From contig CAINWE010000496.1 in assembly GCA_903854365.1 (NCBI GenBank), positions 1 through 9,317 on the forward strand: a DNA stretch of 9,317 nucleotides. Reading direction: 5' to 3'. The DNA comes from Oligoflexia bacterium (GTDB taxonomy: Bacteria; Bdellovibrionota; UBA1018). The position numbers and the translations under genes were made by a program. The notes below the pieces were generated by a model. The model saw only the letters and a program-made list of their open reading frames with translations. It had not been told where the DNA came from and searched no databases. How positions within the stretch are numbered: the stretch's first letter is position 1; each line of letters begins with the position of its first letter. Below, piece after piece: positions 6,536-9,317 of this stretch.

Positions 6536-7351
6536 ATGAATGACAGCAACTCGACCATCAACCCTGAATCCAGCATCCTTATTGAGAACTTGTCGCTCGA
6601 CCTCTGGACCGACTTCTACCAGATCTCCTCTTGGAGAGACGCATTTATTGAATGGACTCATAATCTCGTTAGCCCTCGAACTAACCGGGTGAGTTTACCA
6701 GTCCTCAGGGAGATCAACCTCAACTTTCGGCATGGGGAGCGCGTCGGCATTTTAGGAGTGAATGGCTCAGGAAAGACCTCCCTCTGCCGTTGCATTGCAG
6801 GCATCTATAAGCCCACATCGGGTCGAACTATCGTTAGCGGGAAGTTAAGAGCAATATTTGACTCTTCCGTAGGAATCTACCCTGAACTCACCGGCCGAGA
6901 AAACGCTCAACTCCTAGCGGAGCTCATCTACCCACACGAGATTCGCAGGAGTGAGGCATTAAACGAAGGACTAGAATTTTCCGAACTAGGTCGATATCTT
7001 GACGCTCCATTTAAAAATTACAGCAATGGGATGAAGGCAAGGCTGTGCCTCTCGATTGCTTCATCGATTCCGTCTCCGATCCTCATTCTAGACGAGGTAT
7101 TTGAGGGCGCAGATCTATTTTTTTCGGATAAAATCAGCAAAAGAATGCTAGAGATGATTGAAAAGTCAAGTATTACTCTCTTTGTTAGCCACTCTCCAGA
7201 GAATATTCGGAGGAGCTGTAATCGAGTCATTATTCTATCTCTTGGCAAAATCATTTATGACGGCGCCGTAGAGGATGGATTGGCAGCTTACATGAGACTA
7301 GGATCTGATCAACAGACCTCAGACCCAATCATCAAAGGTCCGAATTCATAA
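6536..7351 (+). CDS. ABC transporter ATPase of polysaccharide export (Wzt/KpsT/TagH-like)
   Basis: This is a 271-residue cytosolic ATPase. The Walker A is GVNGSGKT (74-81), the signature loop is YSNGM (162-166, the Wzt/TagH-type variant of LSGGQ), the Walker B is ILILDEV (182-188, Asp186-Glu187), and the switch His is His219 (VSHS). The N-terminal strand region (14-65), with an insertion before VLREINLNF, is typical of polysaccharide and teichoic-acid exporters. There is no C-terminal carbohydrate-binding domain, unlike O9a-type Wzt (about 430 residues), so it matches the short KpsT/TagH type. It should pair with the divergent permease. ATG 6536 is chosen over an in-frame TTG at 6482, because the extra 18 residues are hydrophobic and unlike the family and would overlap the likely promoter. 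The GGGGG at 6519-6523 is the only purine-rich candidate upstream and lies 12 bases away. Confidence 0.88.
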   Translation: MNDSNSTINPESSILIENLSLDLWTDFYQISSWRDAFIEWTHNLVSPRTNRVSLPVLREINLNFRHGERVGILGVNGSGKTSLCRCIAGIYKPTSGRTIVSGKLRAIFDSSVGIYPELTGRENAQLLAELIYPHEIRRSEALNEGLEFSELGRYLDAPFKNYSNGMKARLCLSIASSIPSPILILDEVFEGADLFFSDKISKRMLEMIEKSSITLFVSHSPENIRRSCNRVIILSLGKIIYDGAVEDGLAAYMRLGSDQQTSDPIIKGPNS

Positions 7352-7399
7352 TGACCCTAGGCACGACTGAGCTAATTATAAAATGCAAGAATTCATGAA

Positions 7400-8488
7400 A
7401 TGAATAACCGCAATAAAATGATATTCGATTTCAATCGAAAATTAATGCTTGGAATATTAAAACGTTCAGCCTGCAATTTTCTAGGATTGTTTATTCCTAT
7501 CAGTGACTCACCTTTTTTTTACCCCCTGCATCATACAGTAAGAATTCTATGCCTTAAGTCTGTTCCGATTCTTAATTTTCTTTGCCAATTTTCACTTCAA
7601 ACGAAGGATATTTCAATTATCCCGCGGCACTCGGCCGCAACAGGACATAAGTTCAATTTTCTGGTGAGTGACCTAGATTTAAGCGCAATTTTTAGCATTA
7701 ACTCTAGTAACCTAGAAATCAAAAAATTGGATTCTCTCTTCAGTTGGATTCGATTTTTTTTCCCATGGATCGGCGAACTCGAGTATTACTCAGCAGAAGA
7801 ATTCAGGGAACGTGTCGCTCTTGAGACCGATCATGGAGCTTACCTAAATTTTATCTGGTGCCTCAGAAAGCTAAGCTGGTTAGAAAAATCCCCAAGTCGG
7901 TTCACTTCCGCCTATCACTACAGGAAGAACACTCGCGCTTGGAGAATCACCGTTCGAAAAATAGCCGAAATGGCCACCAGCCAATCAACTCCTGTAGATT
8001 CAGGAGATCCAGCAGAAGCAGTATCACGATTCTTAAGACAATATTTCCCGCCAAATCATCTCGGTGTGCCCACAGCCTTTCTTGGAAAATCAGCTTTCCT
8101 AGGGCGCGGTATCTGTGGACAAGGGCATCACGGAGGACTCGAGTATCCCGAATTTCTTATTTTGCCTGAGCGTGAGGCCTGTCTTCTTGCGGCAACCCTT
8201 CCTGACGGTCAGAGCATCGTCCCGCCCAACTTCCCACTTAAGAAACTGCGCGCGCAACCGCTCATTCGAGCATCCCTACTAGCCACCGTAAAACTAGAGA
8301 TTCTGCTCAATTATAATGCTCTTCGACAAGATCCAAGCTCAGCAACTGGCCGCCTCCCGTGGATAGACCACCTACGGAGCATTCTGACGGAATTGAAAGA
8401 TCCTACACCACCCAGTCCCGTTTATTTTAGACCCCTCTCGAGGTTGATTTCACCCACAGGCAATGCAATAGTACCGGGCTGTGAGTGA
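7400..8488 (+). CDS. Nucleotidyltransferase-like protein
   Basis: This is a 362-residue protein. The key block is 'PRHSAATGHKFNFLVSDLDLSAIF' (75-98). RHSAATG matches the 'RGS.A.G' of polymerase-beta-type nucleotidyltransferases, with His in place of Gly, and SDLDL (90-94) matches 'SDiDL', with Asp91 and Asp93 as metal ligands. After it come an amphipathic helix (about 104-125) and a long C-terminal part (200-362) without a motif I know. Such proteins transfer a nucleotide, usually AMP or similar, to a small molecule, protein or tRNA; the target here is unknown. Nucleotidyltransferases of this broad kind accompany PqqD-like and HprK-like genes in some polysaccharide loci. There is no clear Shine-Dalgarno ahead of the ATG; alternative starts at 7418 and 7445 are no better. 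Its 3' end overlaps the radical SAM gene by 8 bases, so the two are probably co-translated. Function is inferred from one motif block. Confidence 0.6.
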   Translation: MNNRNKMIFDFNRKLMLGILKRSACNFLGLFIPISDSPFFYPLHHTVRILCLKSVPILNFLCQFSLQTKDISIIPRHSAATGHKFNFLVSDLDLSAIFSINSSNLEIKKLDSLFSWIRFFFPWIGELEYYSAEEFRERVALETDHGAYLNFIWCLRKLSWLEKSPSRFTSAYHYRKNTRAWRITVRKIAEMATSQSTPVDSGDPAEAVSRFLRQYFPPNHLGVPTAFLGKSAFLGRGICGQGHHGGLEYPEFLILPEREACLLAATLPDGQSIVPPNFPLKKLRAQPLIRASLLATVKLEILLNYNALRQDPSSATGRLPWIDHLRSILTELKDPTPPSPVYFRPLSRLISPTGNAIVPGCE

Positions 8489-9317
8489 ATCTAACCTTCC
8501 CTTCATCGACGAAGACAATTTCTGCTACTACCCTTTTACTCAGATGCTTTTGCAGCCAACGGGAGTCGTATCGCCCTGTTGCTGGAACCAGGACATCGTT
8601 TTAGGTAGGGCCCCGGAGCAGACGCTTTCCGAGATTTGGAATAGTGAAACTGCCCAGAAACTTCGTGAAGAATTTTTGATGGGAATGCCCACCAGCTGCT
8701 CACAGCAAATGCGACACGTACAATGTCATCGATGGAGTCGGAGGTCCGACTGGCCAGCCCTAGAATATCATAAAGTTCAAAGTACCGGCCCCATCCGCCT
8801 GGACGTGCGCCTCAATGGCAAGTGCAACCTCCAATGCGTCATGTGCGATGTTTGGAAGCAACCCAACGGGGTATTCGATAAATCCGACTTTTGGACAACT
8901 GGCCCAAAAGAGGTTTTTCCCTATCTCAAGGAAATCGACGTTTTGGGTGGCGAACCCTTCGTTCAGAGCGATACTTATCGACTGATTCATCAGGTGAGCG
9001 CTTTGAATCCTCTCTGTACTTGGGCTTTCGTCACCAACGGCCAGTACAAATTCAATTCGAAAATTCGCGATAGCCTCGATCTGATTCACATCCGCTGGCT
9101 TCAGGTTAGCCTTGATGCCGTAGACCCTGAGATCTATCGACAGATTAGGATAGGCGGATCACTCCCTAAAGCTCAGGCTACAGTAGACGCCCTCCTTGCC
9201 TACCGTGAAGACAGAAAGGCCCACGGCCGAGACTTTAGATTAATCATCTCCATGTGTGTCCAAAATTCAAATTGGACCAATGTCGAGGATTTCATATCCT
9301 ACGCTCTGGACAGAAAG
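8481..9317 (+). CDS. Radical SAM enzyme with N-terminal twitch/SPASM-like domain (3' end outside window)
   Basis: The reading frame is open from GTG 8481 to the last base, giving 279 residues. The radical SAM motif CNLQCVMC (Cys115, Cys119, Cys122) binds the [4Fe-4S] cluster that cleaves S-adenosylmethionine. LGGEPF (155-160) is the SAM-binding GGE motif, and LQVSLDAV follows at about residues 209-216. Unusually, a twitch/SPASM-like half comes first: FCYYPFTQ (14-21), GVVSPCCWN (28-36), LGRAPEQTLSEIWNS (41-55) and Cys73/Cys82. Cys15, Cys33, Cys34, Cys73 and Cys82 could bind an auxiliary cluster. This order matches the 'N-terminal twitch' radical SAM family (N_Twi_rSAM). An in-frame TAG at 8469-8471 means no earlier start is possible. 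The first start codon is GTG 8481, overlapping the previous stop; ATG 8544 would cut into the conserved N-terminal block. The substrate may be a peptide or a sugar. The PqqD-like gene upstream could supply its recognition module. Confidence 0.85.
   Translation, partial: MSESNLPFIDEDNFCYYPFTQMLLQPTGVVSPCCWNQDIVLGRAPEQTLSEIWNSETAQKLREEFLMGMPTSCSQQMRHVQCHRWSRRSDWPALEYHKVQSTGPIRLDVRLNGKCNLQCVMCDVWKQPNGVFDKSDFWTTGPKEVFPYLKEIDVLGGEPFVQSDTYRLIHQVSALNPLCTWAFVTNGQYKFNSKIRDSLDLIHIRWLQVSLDAVDPEIYRQIRIGGSLPKAQATVDALLAYREDRKAHGRDFRLIISMCVQNSNWTNVEDFISYALDRK

Noticed and set aside
8760..9089. Minus-strand 109-residue frame
   Set aside because: It is antisense to the radical SAM core motifs and has no features of its own.
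1..9317. CRISPR array, tRNA, rRNA or RiPP precursor gene
   Set aside because: No regularly spaced repeats, no recognisable tRNA or rRNA sequence, and no short gene with a leader-core pattern were seen on either strand.

Overview
The window reads as a Gram-negative bacterial accessory locus with roughly mid-forties GC, judged by eye. Its core is a set of cell-surface polysaccharide or glycoconjugate genes: a GT4-type glycosyltransferase and a two-part Wzm/Wzt-like (KpsM/KpsT, TagG/TagH-like) ABC exporter. Interleaved with these are families better known from peptide-modification and 'HPr-rel' cassettes: a free-standing PqqD-like protein, an HPr-kinase-like P-loop protein, a nucleotidyltransferase-like protein and a radical SAM enzyme with an N-terminal twitch/SPASM-like half. 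That last architecture is one I associate with Bdellovibrionota-like and related delta-type lineages, but the taxonomic assignment is only a guess.

Layout. Positions 1-150 hold the C-terminal 49 codons of an IS200/IS605-type Y1 transposase, including the YIENQ catalytic tyrosine helix. Its stop codon lies inside a strong imperfect hairpin (140-172), so the left edge is a mobile-element end. A two-dinucleotide-fold flavoprotein resembling the MSMEG_0569 family follows (391-1662), then a PqqD-like protein (best start 1782). An unrecognised 325-residue protein lies on the minus strand (2161-3138). It is divergent from the glycosyltransferase gene (3220-4557), with a perfect 8+8 bp dyad between them. 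The glycosyltransferase gene overlaps the HPr-kinase-like gene (4554-5609) by ATGA. The ABC permease (5624-6391) is on the minus strand, divergent from its ATPase (6536-7351), which is an unusual arrangement for such a pair. The plus strand continues with the nucleotidyltransferase-like gene (7400-8488) and the radical SAM gene, which starts at GTG 8481 and runs off the window.

How they may work together (inference). The glycosyltransferase would build, and the ABC pair export, a surface glycan or glycolipid. The PqqD-like protein would act as a recognition module for the radical SAM enzyme or another partner, with the kinase-like and nucleotidyltransferase-like proteins adding phosphate- or nucleotide-type modifications. 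No precursor peptide was found in the window, so a RiPP product is only one possibility. No rRNA, tRNA or CRISPR array was seen, and no gene-free stretch exceeds 300 bases.
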